Part shown: positions 10,901-22,713 of the stretch, piece by piece | How positions within the stretch are numbered: the first letter of the stretch is position 1 | Layout: each line of letters opens with the position of its first letter | DNA from: Chrysoperla carnea | Taxonomy: Eukaryota > Arthropoda > Insecta > Neuroptera > Chrysopidae | NCBI RefSeq assembly: GCF_905475395.1 | Contig: NC_058339.1 | Location: 5,216,001 to 5,280,000 of the forward strand | DNA length: 64,000 bases | Direction: 5' to 3' | Position numbers and translations under genes: made by a program | The notes under the pieces: generated by a model | What the model was told of the DNA's origin: nothing | Databases searched by the model: none | Seen by the model: only the letters and a program-made list of their open reading frames with translations

Positions 10901-13668
10901 CGTCAAAGAGAGGCTGACTCGAGTAAGTCCATCTCCTCATGACAAGAGCTGGGCAGTGACAGAGAAGATGAGACATTGTCTCCTCCTCGCCATCACTGTG
11001 ACAGCTCCTGCAGTAGTCGTGATACACTGCCAGGCCTAAGCGTTCAGCATGCTTGCCGCCCAGCCAGCATGCTGAACCGCCCAGCCAGTCCTGTGATAGC
11101 CGCAACAACTTTGCAAACAGAGGCCCTTGGAAGTGATATGAGAACTTTGAAACGCCTGCGATTGTACTCAGACCAATCTGTCTTGTAGTACCACAAGTAC
11201 GTTCTTCCCTCCATCTAAGATTGGCCTTTTTCAGAATATCCTCTTTCAGGAGTAACTTGCAGTTCGCAAATGGAACTCCCGGGTATTTATTGATGCTTGT
11301 GTCCGGCAGCATCGTGCCATTTCTGGCAAGCTCGTCGGCTTCACAATTTTCTGGAATGTCCCTGTGTCCCGGTACCCATACCAGGTCTACATTCATTCGT
11401 TCCGCCAGCTCATTTATGGACGTACAGCAGTCCTGTGCTACCTTTGACTACTATGATATACAAACGTAAATCATACCATTAACACTTTGTCGCGAATCAA
11501 TATCCTTTTGTAAAATTTGTAATTCCTCTTCAGCTACAGCAAAATCAATATCTTGATTTACAAGTGGAGGTACTATGTATTGTGAAGGATTTGTACCCAA
11601 ATAACAGCATTGTACATCTCCAGTTTCCGATAATAATGTTATTCCACCTTGTAATCCATTAAAATTACCACGTACAATCGCTACAGGTAAAAAATCAATT
11701 TGTGCTGACCATCGTAAGGTTATCGCTTCATACACAAGCAATGTTTTCGTATCACTTACAACCAAAATCATTAATTTATTTTCTGGTTCTAAAATTTACT
11801 AAATACAAATTATATACTCAAAAGCTTTTTATATGATATCCATATTTGATAAATATCTATAAAATCTGACATCTAAATCCAGCCATCCTTCGATTGGCAA
11901 ACATTGATCATGATAATGTCCACGAAATTACGACAAACAATATCTACCCGAAGCGAATTCGATCAGTTTTATTATCAGCAACAAATTCGAATTACGAATA
12001 ACTATTACGTGATACAATGGTCTTGTAATTTTAGGTCAGTTTTTATAAATATTCTTGCAATAATAATTTAATTATGTCGTTTCAAACCTAATAAATATGG
12101 ATGAAAACATAATGGAATGAATTCAAATCGTTTCATAAATTTTAATTTTCCCAAATCGTTCATACAATATAAATTATGTTCACCTAAAATTACAATATAA
12201 TCTTCAAAACTATTGTTTGGTAATGATACCATATCAATTGTCGATTCAGACAATTCATAAGTCCAATCGGAAATTAAACGTTTTCCGGTTGTTTGACTTT
12301 CATTGGATAACACTCCTGCATCTGATAATAATTGATACCTATGAAGAATAATTATTTATTAAATATTTATTAGGCTCATATTTAAAGATCATAATAGATA
12401 TTTATTCTAGTACTGTAAATAAATGTCGATTTGTGTGTCGACTCATCTGTTCCCTCTTAACTTCTAAACTACTTATCATAACTTGACAAATGGAATATCT
12501 TTGAAAGCGTCTTGATCGCCCGCTGGTTATAGGCTATGTGATGTCACATTAAATTGAATGTGGCGCCCTCTAGAGGCCATAAAGTCATGAACTAAAAACA
12601 TTTCAATTTAATGATACCTTGTTAGGTATCAAATGAAAGGGTAAAAGGAGCACTTTTAAATACTTCACAAAAATATAACTCCAAAATAGTTTAAATAGAA
12701 TATGAAATACATACCTATAAGCATGAACATTCCAGTCCGATCCCATTGTAACAAATAAATCTGATCTAGGAACATATACAATTGGTCCAGGTAATAAAAA
12801 TTCTGGTAAAAAACAACAAAATACAAAAACTTCTTGTTCGAAAAATGTTAATACACCATCTAACGATTGAATACATGTAAAATCCCGTTTATTTACACCT
12901 CCAAATGATCCCAACACAAAATTAGCTGAGGATCTTTGTAATTTATGTTCATATATTAATAATAATTGACTTTGATCACCTACAAGAATATATTTTACAT
13001 GTTAGTCATCAAGAAAAAATTCATAGATCTGCTGCTCATAGGTATCAGCTTTAGGGAGTCATTTCAGAACGACTAAAAATTGCACCGGGTTCGCAAAGCG
13101 AGGGGTGAAGTGCATGTAAAATTAAGTCTAAAAATCATAATAATCATATCGTACGCAATTTAGATGAAAGGGTTTAGTCAGTCCACAATCACAAAAATTA
13201 TAGTTAATTATTATTACCATGATCTGCAAGGCCCTTTTTGGTAACTAAATTATAAACCACGAAACTTTGTGGATGTAAAATACCGATGAATATCTCTTGA
13301 GAACCGCTAAAAATCAAAATTGTATTTCCAATTAAAATCTTCTTTTATTTGTTTTAATTGATTGTTATAACAGCTTCCATAAAAAAAACTCACGAAACTA
13401 ATCTTCCAACACCAATTTGTATTACAGGATGTGTTAGTTGCACTTCCAATAATTGATCAATTGCACGATAGCCCATTTTAACCGTACCATCCTCAGAACG
13501 TTCAGATTTGGGTTCAAATATCCACAAAAATCCATCATGATTCCCAATTAAAATTTTATCAAATTCGCTATTTAATTGTGATAAACAAATGCACTGAGAA
13601 TCAAACACTTCTGTGTTTTTGTCACCACATATGGTCGACCAATAATTTCTAGTATTAAATAATGACAT
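7936..13668 (-). CDS. BBS9: BBS9 / PTHB1, BBSome subunit, ten exons
   Basis: Subunit of the BBSome, the coat complex that moves membrane proteins in cilia. Exons in coding order are 13668-13394, 13306-13218, 12979-12715, 12338-12088, 11788-11477, 10672-10202, 9830-9525, 9221-8920, 8564-8357 and 8108-7936. All introns are GT-AG and phases match. The joined frame is 2652 nt, 883 residues, close to the ~887 of vertebrate BBS9. The start MSLFNTRNYWSTI resembles the conserved N-terminus. Other conserved stretches are LGSFGGVNKRDFTCIQSLDG, FLLPGPIVY, CCYLGTNPSQ, AKSSQRYRLQSD and LKEKTPSTL. The order follows the family: N-terminal beta-propeller (about residues 1-400), then the GAE-like, platform and helical C-terminal parts. 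Intron 5 (10673-11476) holds a retroposon. Single-residue boundaries were chosen by eye. The identification itself is firm. Confidence 0.96.
10721..11460 (-). mobile_element. RNase H-bearing retroposon, copy 1, in BBS9 intron 5
   Basis: The element body is about 10734-11447, flanked by a perfect 13-bp target duplication (CTACTATGATATA at 10721-10733 and 11448-11460). A minus-strand frame (10830-11396) reads VWVPGHRDIPENCEADELA, a classic RNase H C-terminal motif, then a Cys/His cluster ([20 protein letters not shown]) of the kind that ends some non-LTR elements. No reverse transcriptase or endonuclease is present. The 3' end is not poly(A) but CTAACCTAATCTAACC. The element is far more GC-rich than its surroundings. 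Confidence 0.9.
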
Positions 13669-13912
13669 TTTTAAATTTTATTGGAACTTTGGAACTTAAT
13701 TAAGTTATTTAATTGTTTTTTAAACATATTTACATGTAGATGGTGCTAATAACAATTAATTATGTTTATAATATTCATGAATCGATAATTAACGTTGTCA
13801 TGGAGCTTCAAATCATAACACAACAAAGTAACCTTGTATTCGTAAATACAAATATAAAAAAATCTTGAATACGCACTATAATCCAATTAATCTGCGAAAC
13901 GGATAACAAAAT
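13669..13912 (-). promoter_or_regulatory. BBS9 upstream region with a candidate RFX X-box
   Basis: Read on the BBS9 strand, positions 13807-13794 spell AGCTCCATGACAAC. This matches 13 of 14 positions of the ciliary X-box pattern RYYNYYWWRRNRAC, including the full GACAAC half-site. It lies about 130 bp before the BBS9 ATG, where X-boxes of ciliary genes usually sit. Function is inferred from position and pattern only. Confidence 0.5.
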
Positions 13913-14230
13913 TGCTATCAGAAAACAAAAAACACGTTGCTATAGAAGAAAAGAAGCCAAGAAACATAGCGTATTTGTTTACGGCTAATCAAGGGAAGCA
14001 TGTCGCTGAAATTCGAGAATTCAGATGTATTTATTTTTTTCTACTTGTAATTTTATTTTTCGAAATTTGAAATGAGAGACGAAATGGAAATTGTGCAAAA
14101 ATTAGAGAAAAAGAGCGATCTACTCTTTTCTTTTCTTAATGTACCGGGGCCCGATGCTATCAGAAAACAAAAAAACTTACCCAAGAAACATAGCGTTTTT
14201 TATTTACGGCTAATCAATGACTAAGTTACA
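13913..14230. repeat. Dispersed repeat, two local copies plus one at 50 kb
   Basis: The block from GCTATCAGAAAACAAAAAAC to TTTACGGCTAATCAA occurs at about 13913-13990 and again, shortened, at 14156-14219. An inverted copy lies at about 50030-50100 (AGCCGTAAACAAAAAAACGC). No coding potential was seen. Confidence 0.7.
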
Positions 14231-14542
14231 GTGAGGTGAGGAAACAAGAAAAAAAATATAGTAAACATTTCATCCATTTATTTTTGAATATTATTACAAT
14301 AATATTTTACAATATACAGGAAAATAAACAATAAATAATAGATGTAATTCTGTAAGTACAACAAAGTTATGGATAATGTAAACGAATATGTTTCCGTTTC
14401 AAAACAAACGTACCAATCTACAAAAAAAACTAGATTTCGATAATGCGATATCTTTAAAAAAGAGAATGAAAAAACTTTTAACAAAAAGAAAACCGACTTC
14501 AAAAGAAAAACTTTTCCAAAACAAATTAATATGCACTAAAAA

Positions 14543-14712
14543 ATAAAGAAATAACGATAATATAATGTAGTTAAAATTATTGTTATTTTTGGAGTCGGTG
14601 TCAGTTAAGCTAATGTAGCAAAGCTTTGTCAGAGTTGTTTTCTTGGCTGACACCGACTCCAAAAATAACAATAATTTTAACTACATTCATTATATTATCG
14701 TTATTTCTTTAC
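14543..14712. repeat. Hairpin (foldback) with ~62-bp stems
   Basis: The left stem 14543-14604 ends GGAGTCGGTGTCAG and the right stem 14647-14712 begins CTGACACCGACTCC. They are reverse complements apart from a 4-base insertion in the right stem. The loop is about 42 bp. Overlapping minus-strand frames in this stretch are low-complexity and not genes. The rest of 14231-15124 shows nothing recognisable. Confidence 0.8.
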
Positions 14713-15124
14713 TTTTTCATATTTTCGGATATGTAAAATAAATAACAGATTTTAAAAGAATCCAATTTTTTTCTCTTCACAAGAATTATAAAAATCATGC
14801 AGTCTTTCGACTCTCCACGCTAGGTTCCACGATAGTATAAAAAAAAACTTCTACCTAGAGTTGCCACCTCAAAGTTCCAGGAAGTCATAGTCAGGCTGCT
14901 CGGAATTGTCAAACTTACCTGAATATGATACAAATAACCAGAAGGCATCTTTTTTTACTGAACTCTGGGAGAATTTAAGTTGATATCGGGAGTCGAAAGA
15001 GACAGCACGATTTCGGGAGTCTTCCGATCAAATCCCGGAGAGATGGCAACCCTACAGTGAGTTTCACCGATTACATTGAACTAAATTAATAAAATCGTAC
15101 ACGTTTTAAATATACAAATATTAC

Positions 15125-17250
15125 TTAGCTGTTTTCTTCACTACTTGATTTTAAATAATTTTCTTTTCCATTCACTTTGACACCCTGTAAAAACAATTAA
15201 TCAGTTTGAAAACTTTGTAACATTATGGCTTGGTAGATCAAAGGGAATTACCAAACAGAGGGCGCAAGTGCTGACGGGTTAATAAATATTGAATAAATTA
15301 CCTTTAATTTACTTGGTGGCAGTGGATTTGTAGGTGTGACAGGCGCAATGCTTTCGTTTACAACTGGCAACTCTAGTTTTGAATGTGAAAGTCTCATACA
15401 ATCTTCTAGCGATTTTATAAAAGTATCACATGTTGCAGATAATAAACTTGTTGCTTCATTTAATCGCTGTCAATTCAATTACGAATTAGTACAAAATTAA
15501 GAATTTTAATAAAAAAGTTAAAATTTATGTAAAAATATACTTAAATTATCTGATTTCGAGCCATAAAAGCACATTTTTCTTTTGAAATATTAAAATTAAA
15601 AATCGTAATTTTTAAACTGTATATCACGTGACCTAAAACGCGGGTAAGCCTTGCTGTGATGTCATAACGGTATGAGTCATAGATCATCAATTAGTTTAGT
15701 GTAGACAGCTGGGTATAATATATCCGTGGATAATAAGTATTTATATTTATTATAATCAGATGTCTAGGAATATATCTGTCAAACTTATTTGTGTTATTTC
15801 GTATAGTGATACCCATATTACGTCATCAAATTGGATGCCCGCGTTTTTGACAGTTTAAAAAAGGTTTAAAATTTAAAAGTTTTTGGCAAGAAAGATTGTG
15901 TATTTTTCCGAAATAAATTTTTGATGGCTTTTTATTAGCAAAATCAACATTTTGAAGAACTTTTTCAAAAATAGTGGATTACCTTATTATCCTAAGTAAG
16001 AGAATGAATCAGTTTCAGAAAATTGTTTTACAGGATTGTAAATAAAAATAAAATAAAACATTATAATTACGACACTGCTTTGGTTTCTTAAATGAATACT
16101 TACTTCTATTTGAGGACCATTTTCAGAATTAGCTTCAGTTTTCACCATATGTACTTGTTGCATTAATAAATCACAATACAGTCTTAATTCAGATTTTTTA
16201 GATTTTAAAGCATCCGTTGCTGGATCAGCTGTAAAATTTAAAAAAGCATAAAGAGTAATATTTTAATTTGTGAATAATCAAATTAGTAAACACTAACTCA
16301 TATCAGTGTAGGTTCTTACACAGGCTTTAGCGCTACCTAAAGCCACTAACCATTTTTGGCGTTCTTGAGAGCTAGCAGCCTTGAGGTACATATGTTGTTC
16401 ACCAGGTATCACCAAATCCATTCGTGTATTATCTATTGCATTCACTTAAAAAAAAGAAATTTAGTGTAAATAGTCTAAATTTTGCTAGGTTAGATTAGGT
16501 TAGAGTGGCTGTCCTGGGGTGGGACACACTTAGACTATAGGGTCCGTTGTGATACCGTAAATGAGTTGGCCCATCCCCGGCCACTACTCCATGAACCATT
16601 TGGAGCTGTTTAAGAACAGCAGGAGGGCTTTGACGTCGACTGACTTTAGGTCGGAGAGGTCGTCAAAGAGAGTCTGGCTCAAGTAAGTCCATCTCCTCAT
16701 GATAAGAGCTAGGCAGTGACAGAGAAGATGAGACATTGTCTCCTCCTCGTCATCACTGTGACAGCTCCTGCAGTAGTCGTGATACACTACGAGGCCTAAG
16801 CGTTCAGCATGCTTGCCGCCCAGCCAGTGTCCTGTGATAGCCACAACAACTTTGCGAACAGAGGCCCTTGGAAGTGATATGAGAACTTCGGAACGCCTGC
16901 GATTGTACTCAGACCATATCTGTCGTTCCGTCAGCTCATTTAAGGACGTACGGCTATCCTGTGCTACCTTTTTTAATTTTTGCTAACATTTAAATAATAT
17001 TAATGCCATACCATTTATTTCACAAGCGGAAACCTTCATTGATCCTTTACAGCCTTGATTCACTTCTTCTTGAGATTTGTAATATGCTAATACACCATTA
17101 TCAAGTATAAACCATCGAGTTTGCCACCCTTCACAAATATTTCAAATGATTTAATAATATTTCATGTTATTCAATAAATAAATGTACAAAAAAATAGTTT
17201 TTTTATTTACCATTCCAATAATTTGTCCATTTCCATAAAACACCTTCCAT
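15125..17250 (-). CDS. PLEKHA3: PLEKHA3 / FAPP1-like PH-domain protein, six exons
   Basis: PI4P- and Arf1-binding adaptor of the trans-Golgi network by family knowledge. Exons in coding order are 17250-17211, 17128-17012, 16444-16298, 16228-16104, 15466-15302 and 15184-15125, 654 nt, 217 residues, with phases agreeing at every junction. The protein starts [20 protein letters not shown], the hallmark PH-domain start of FAPP proteins, including the basic residues used for PI4P binding. The PH domain covers about residues 1-95 and ends in [11 protein letters not shown]. Downstream, [15 protein letters not shown] and the [19 protein letters not shown] stretch match the FAPP1 central region. It lacks a glycolipid-transfer domain, so it is FAPP1-like, not FAPP2-like. 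It is shorter than the ~300-residue vertebrate protein. Intron 2 carries a retroposon. Confidence 0.95.
16477..16985 (-). mobile_element. RNase H-bearing retroposon, copy 2, in PLEKHA3 intron 2
   Basis: This has the same two ends as the copy at 10.7-11.4 kb: GGTTAGATTAGGTTAGAGTG at 16488 and TGTGCTACCTTT near 16973. An internal stretch of about 200 bp that covers the RNase H motif in copy 1 is missing. The flanking duplication is near-perfect (AAATTTTGCTA at 16477-16487 against AATTTTTGCTA at 16975-16985). The retained Cys/His cluster reads [20 protein letters not shown] in the minus-strand frame at 16584-16844. Confidence 0.88.
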
Positions 17251-17497
17251 ATTAATCACAAATTATTCGTATTTTACTTAAACATATTTTAATTTATTAT
17301 TTTTGAGATTCACTTTTGACTATGGTTGGAAGTTTGTTATGGAATAGAAAGTTTTTCTTGTCAATGTGACGTTTACGGTTTAATTCAGATCACAGACATC
17401 AGAAACATAAACGTAGACTGACAATAATGTTGTTCTTAAAAATGGCGCTAGTCTCTAAGATCGTTCGCCATCTTTGTCCTAATGTCAAATAGATAAA

Positions 17498-17534
17498 ATG
17501 TTCTCAAATACAATTTTTAATTTTTTCAGTAAAG
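17498..17534 (+). other. Candidate first coding exon of an unidentified gene, divergent from PLEKHA3
   Basis: An ATG followed by twelve codons (MFSNTIFNFFSK) runs into a perfect donor GTAAGT at 17535. It starts 247 bp upstream of the PLEKHA3 start on the opposite strand, as expected of a shared promoter. No downstream exon that continues it was recognised, so this is weak. Confidence 0.2.
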
Positions 17535-18446
17535 GTAAGTTTTTTTAACTAACAATTTTTTAATTATATCAAAGCTACACAAAAATTGATACATATTTTT
17601 GGAATATAGTTTTATATTACATTAAGGATCATATTTCGAAAATGTACGCAAGCTAAACTATGCTCAAATTTTTGGGAACAAGAAACTTGAGTACATTTTC
17701 GAAATTATGATCCTCAATGTACTTAATAATTCTGTAAGTGTATATTTATTGAATATACAATCACTCTAGTTACTTTTCAGAGCTAACAAATAAGTCAGAA
17801 AAACTTTAAATAATTTCCTGGACAATAGTTATTTTCCTTAAGATAAAAGTAAAACCTACAGTAATTAATTTTTTCGAAAATGTAAAATGTTTTAAATTTT
17901 ACTGATTAATTCTGAAAAACTCGGAAAAAGTCTTACTCTTACTTTATTTAGCTGACTAAATCTTCATGAAATCTCTTATTAATTCTGAAAAGTTTGAATT
18001 TCAAAATAAGTATTCTGAGTTTCATAACAGATTTTCTGACTTATTTCCACAAACAAGACCCGGCAAGCTCGTCTTTCGTCTACTTCATCGAAATCTGAGC
18101 ACTCAATTTTTATGCCGACGGAATTAATCGACTTATGTAACGTTGGCAAAAGTGCACTGATTCAAATAAAAGTATTCACTGGGATATTACAGTTCAAAGT
18201 AGATTCATGAAAACGGACAAAACTTTTGAAACAACCCAATAATTGGCCATTTTGGGATTGGAATAAGAATAGAAAGAGGCCAAATTCTGGTAAACTTTCG
18301 TAGAGATTAAATATTTTCATAGAAATTAAATTTAATCAATGACATTTCACTGCAATTCATCACTGTGAAGCATAAATTAACGATTTCTGTAAAAAGAGTG
18401 AACGAGATACAATTTATGGTCATCTGTCCAACCAGGGTTTCTGATA
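17535..18446. other. Intergenic, no gene recognised
   Basis: AT-rich sequence. A loose inverted pair (ATCATATTTCGAAAATGTAC near 17628 and its reverse complement near 17693) is present. Nothing else is supported. Confidence 0.5.
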
Positions 18447-18700
18447 TACGCAATCAGGGGCGTAGGAGCCGTATGGGCAGGGTGGGCAGCTGCCCACCCA
18501 GGAATTTCCCTGGGTGGGCCATGCCCCTTTGTTGAAGAGATTAAAAATTTTATTGCTCTATTAAAATTTCGTGTAGGATAATTTTAAGGGCAAAACAATA
18601 GTTTTTCACTAACAATTGACCTTTCTGCCCACCCAGCAAAAAAAAAATTTCGAACCTGCCCACCCAGCAAAAATTTCGTTCCTACGCCCCTGTACGCAAT
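18447..18700. mobile_element. Non-autonomous hAT MITE with 8-bp target duplication
   Basis: The 238-bp element (18455-18692) has terminal inverted repeats CAGGGGCGTAGGARC, 14 of 15 bases identical. It is flanked by a perfect 8-bp duplication TACGCAAT (18447-18454 and 18693-18700), which is diagnostic of hAT transposition. Four GGGTGGGCAG or complementary CTGCCCACCC motifs lie inside each end, including a palindrome at the left end. It carries no coding sequence. Confidence 0.93.
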
Positions 18701-19644
18701 ACATTATGACTGTTTTACATTTTTTTTAAATTGAAAACTGTACATATACTTTTACCTGTGTAAAATAATCTCTATACTTATTTCGAGTATCGAAAAAGGG
18801 GAGGGGCGAGAACAAAGAAGGTGAAAGACTACAATGGGGTGGTCTTTACTTGTAAGTCCATCAAAGTGGGCGGGTATTATGCAAATTAATACAATATTTA
18901 TAGATAAAAAGTATTTTTTATTAAAAAAAAAATATATATTTACAAACTGTTTTGAAAAAACAATTTCTATTCGAATACTAAAACTAATAAAATTTTGAAA
19001 TATAAAAGCACATAACACAAACAATGAACCTTTTCATTTTTTAATAATGATTCAATTTTTATATCCAGAAAAAAATGTAGAAAAAAACAGTATCCAATCC
19101 AATAGAATTAGTTTTAATTATGTCGTTTCTCTCTATATCAATTGACTGCTGTTTCGTTTAAAATCAAAATCAACAACGAAAGGATCCATTTTACATTTAT
19201 TAATTTACTTACGAACACATTAACGAGGTACTTCTGAGATTCACATTTTTGTGCACTTAATTACAAAAATAATAAGTATAAATATGGACGGAATTTCAAG
19301 AAAATAATCTATTTAAAATAAAATAATTCTCCTTTTTTATTTTAAGATCAACCAGCCCCATTCGCACGGAGGGATTATTTGGGGTCAAAATAAATAAAAT
19401 ACTTTATTGTACTCGTATATAAAAGTTTTGTAGATAAAATTTGTGTTTTTTCGATAAAACCACTTGCAACTACGAAGGCGAATACTGTTGAGAAATTATC
19501 AATTAGGATGATTTCAAGTATTTGCAAGTTATTTTATTCGGAGAATCGTAGTCATTTCTTTTAAAAGTGAGTTTGATAATAAAGGCACTGTCGTACATGT
19601 CAAAGGCAACAGTTTTAATATGTCTATAATTTATAATAAATATT
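18701..19644. other. Intergenic and 3' flank of the first Ly6 gene
   Basis: AT-rich with no conserved reading frame. It includes the probable 3' UTR of the minus-strand Ly6 gene to its right. Confidence 0.4.
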
Positions 19645-20832
19645 TTAAGCATAGATAAATCTATTTGCAAAATAAACAACGAAAACTCCTATAACTGAAG
19701 AGACGACGGTGGTTGATGATAAGTGCAGGAAACTACTGCCAGACTGAAAATAAAAATAATATCAATTACATTTAAGTAATAACCCAAAAAAGTATTAGAA
19801 AATTTTAATTTCACGAAAAGTTCAATAAGGTTGTGTTCTAAAAATTTTTTATTGCCTCATTCGACGTTAGTTATCGTTTTAAACAACATCAAAAACTACT
19901 GAAATATGAAGGCGTTAAATGTACAAATAGAAAGAGAGGCAAATAGCACGTAGTGACGTCATAACTTGCGACTACCATAGACATCAAGAGAGATTCAAGA
20001 AAAAAAATAGATAAAATTATTTAAATGCTTCTGCTTTCTTGATTATTTTTTAAATACGCCTAATTTTTGAGGTTTTATTCATTTCTAGCAAAGGGTTTCT
20101 AAATCGTACCACCATTTGTTCACTTAATTGTACCGTAGGATTTAAGTATTCGAAAATTTCATGATTTGTAAGAGCAAAGCAAATTAAGGGTAAGGAAAAA
20201 AGTTATATAAACTTCTGCAAAATCAGCGATTCACAAAATGATGATACATACAATAACTATGAAATACTTAATGATTTTGAAAAAATTAATGACATACAAT
20301 CATTAATACATCTCCTTTTTGAAATCTTGAAGTTTTGCTTTAGGTGGTAATTTCAAAAACTACTTAACTTTTAGGAATATTATTAGAAAAACATAATTAA
20401 ATACTTACAATAATATAATAATTACATCGATCACCTTGGCAACATTCCGAACATTTCCAATCCTGATACCAAATATGTGTACAAAGTGGCATATTTTGTT
20501 TACGTATTCGTTTACATTCATCTTTAGCAGCACATCGTTTTGATACATAATATTGTTTAATGGATCCTTGTGACCAATATGGTGTACTGCCCCATTCAAT
20601 TTCTGATAAACAAACATCTTCACCTTGTTCACATGTTTTTATTGTATTTAAACATTTCTCAACGTTATCCTCTTGTCGATGACACACATAACATTCTAAA
20701 GCTGAACCTAAAAATACGAATTCATGAAGTTTATTCAAATATAAATTATACTTATTAAATATTATACTTACAGAAATTAATAATTACAGTAAGTAATAGA
20801 ATATATGAACAAAAACATTTAAAATAATCCAT
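19645..20832 (-). CDS. Ly6/uPAR (three-finger) GPI-anchored protein, three exons
   Basis: Member of the insect Ly6/uPAR superfamily. Exons in coding order are 20832-20772, 20707-20409 and 19743-19645, 459 nt, 152 residues, with GTAAGT donors at both introns. Exon 1 encodes a signal peptide (hydrophobic SYILLLTVIINF). The mature domain begins ECYVCHRQ and has twelve cysteines ending CSECCQGDRCNYY, the canonical CC...CN close of the three-finger fold. The last exon encodes a small-residue stretch (SGSS) followed by a hydrophobic tail ending in FVVYFANRFIYA, as expected of a GPI-anchor signal. Such proteins act at the surface in septate junctions, channels or sleep regulation (Quiver, Crooked, Boudin). 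Which ortholog this is cannot be told here. Confidence 0.9.
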
Positions 20833-22713
20833 TTTGAAACAATAAACTTTATAAAGTTTTTTTATTTAATAAATCTTCATGACGCCACACCCGTAACTAT
20901 GATACACTGATACAGGTGTTTTAATAAACAAAACCACTACCTATGAATCATCCATTACATTGGATACGTTCTTTTCTTAATACCAATATACTGACCAGTA
21001 TGATAACGACATCCTTTGTAATATTAAATACATATAAATTAAATGTCAAACTGGTACTGGTCAGTGTAATGGCATTAATAAACGAACGCAAAAATAATAT
21101 TTAGCAATGACAAGCACCATGGCATTTATATTGGTTTAAAATTAAAACAATAGATGTCAGCACAAAACTGGTTTTCAAGCGTCTTTAATTTTATATGTAA
21201 TATAAAAATATAATAAAATGTAAATGTAAAATGTAGTTTATATCTTGCTGGAAATGGAAAAATCAAAGGTCAATAAAAATATTCAAATTCAAATGTAAAA
21301 ACCATAAAGAATATACAGGGTGTGCCATTTTAATCTATGAATCTGAATATGTGGCCCATGAAGGTTAGAGAGAAGGAAAACGATCTCTACGCGCTAAAGC
21401 ATTAGCGCGCGTCTGTTTCTGAAAATTTGTAGAATTTACAGTTCGTTTTTCAGCCACCAGCCGCGCTGTCGTCCGTAAGTAGTATCTGCGAAGATAGCTG
21501 TTTATGAGTACAAGTAGATGAAGTTAGTACCATTCAAATTTATAAAGTAGTATAGATAAATTTATAAAGTAGAATAGATAATTTATTCATTAGTAAATAA
21601 TAATAATTAATAATAATTTCATTATTTGCTTTTTTCCCTTTGAATGATATTATATACACGTATATTAAACGTTGATAGATCATTTGTAATTAGCGCACAA
21701 CAGCCTGCTTTTAATGAGACAACTTAGCGATCTCAGCGCCTCACTTATTTTATCCATATTTTGGGGACAATATTTTCTATAGCGATCGTTCTCCTTCTTT
21801 ATAACCTCCATGATTTGGCCAGAAAGGCACCTATTAAAAAGTTACCTTATTTACGAACACGACCTAACTTTTTATCTCCTGAACACGCTATAAAAATTTC
21901 ATTTTGTACCTTTTTTATTTTTGAGTGTACACAGACGGAGAGACGGACAGACAGACAACCGGAAATGGACAAAATTTTGTTCGTAGCATCGGGAGTTAAC
22001 TTAATATACCTTGCCCTGTCGCTCGTACATCCTTAATTACTGGTGAGACATGAAATTTTTCGTATGGGACTGAGGTGGAAAAGATTAGCTGAGGACAATG
22101 AATTTTCAATCTTTTCTGTGTATTTGTCTTCAAGACAAGAGTAGAAGACACCCCGTTGCATCCCATGATATTTAACACCTAAGAAAAACATTCCACCAGG
22201 TTTTAGCACCAAAAGTGAGCTGTTTGTTTCATTTTCCTTAATCTGTTACTTCTTTGACTGTACTATATGAACGTTTGGTATAACAATGATAACGTAACAC
22301 GTTCTTATATACAATGGCAAGTTGTTATATAACAACAATATTACGACTGACTCACCATCATAAACTTTAATAGCGACATAAATGATTTTATATAAATGAG
22401 AAAATACGTTACTCTACTATTATATTTTTGTTTTCCACATTTTCACATTCAATGCACATGCGCATTGATTATATACAGCATAAACAATTATTTTAATATA
22501 AAATATATATCATGCTAAATCCTGCAGTAAAAGAACCTGAAGTCATTCGCTACTAACTTATATTCACTAAAACAGTGAACGGTGATCACTGCAGCTGGCT
22601 GTGCTGTTATCAAACTTAACGTTTATTTAGTTCTTTGAATACGTGAAAAATAACAATGTGGTTTTTGTATCGCTGAAACGTTATATAACGTTCAATTTTA
22701 AACAACGTCAAAA
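20833..22713. other. Intergenic space between divergent Ly6 genes
   Basis: This holds the shared upstream region of the two head-to-head Ly6 genes. A solo ATATACAGGGTGTGCC terminal-repeat-like motif lies near 21312, repeated near 10692, 36577 and 44451. A fragment of the GTCY dispersed element lies at about 21826-22018. No gene was recognised. Confidence 0.5.
21826..22018 (+). repeat. GTCY-type dispersed element, partial copy 2
   Basis: Recognisable by the TTTACGAACACGACC block, the CGGACAGACAGACAACCGG microsatellite and AAATTTTGTTCGTAGCATC. It is diverged and truncated on both sides. Confidence 0.65.

Noticed and set aside
13936-13949. A second X-box-like site (GTTGCTATAGAAGA)
   Set aside because: It matches 12 of 14 positions but lies in a dispersed repeat also present at 14.2 and 50 kb and lacks the RRNRAC half-site.
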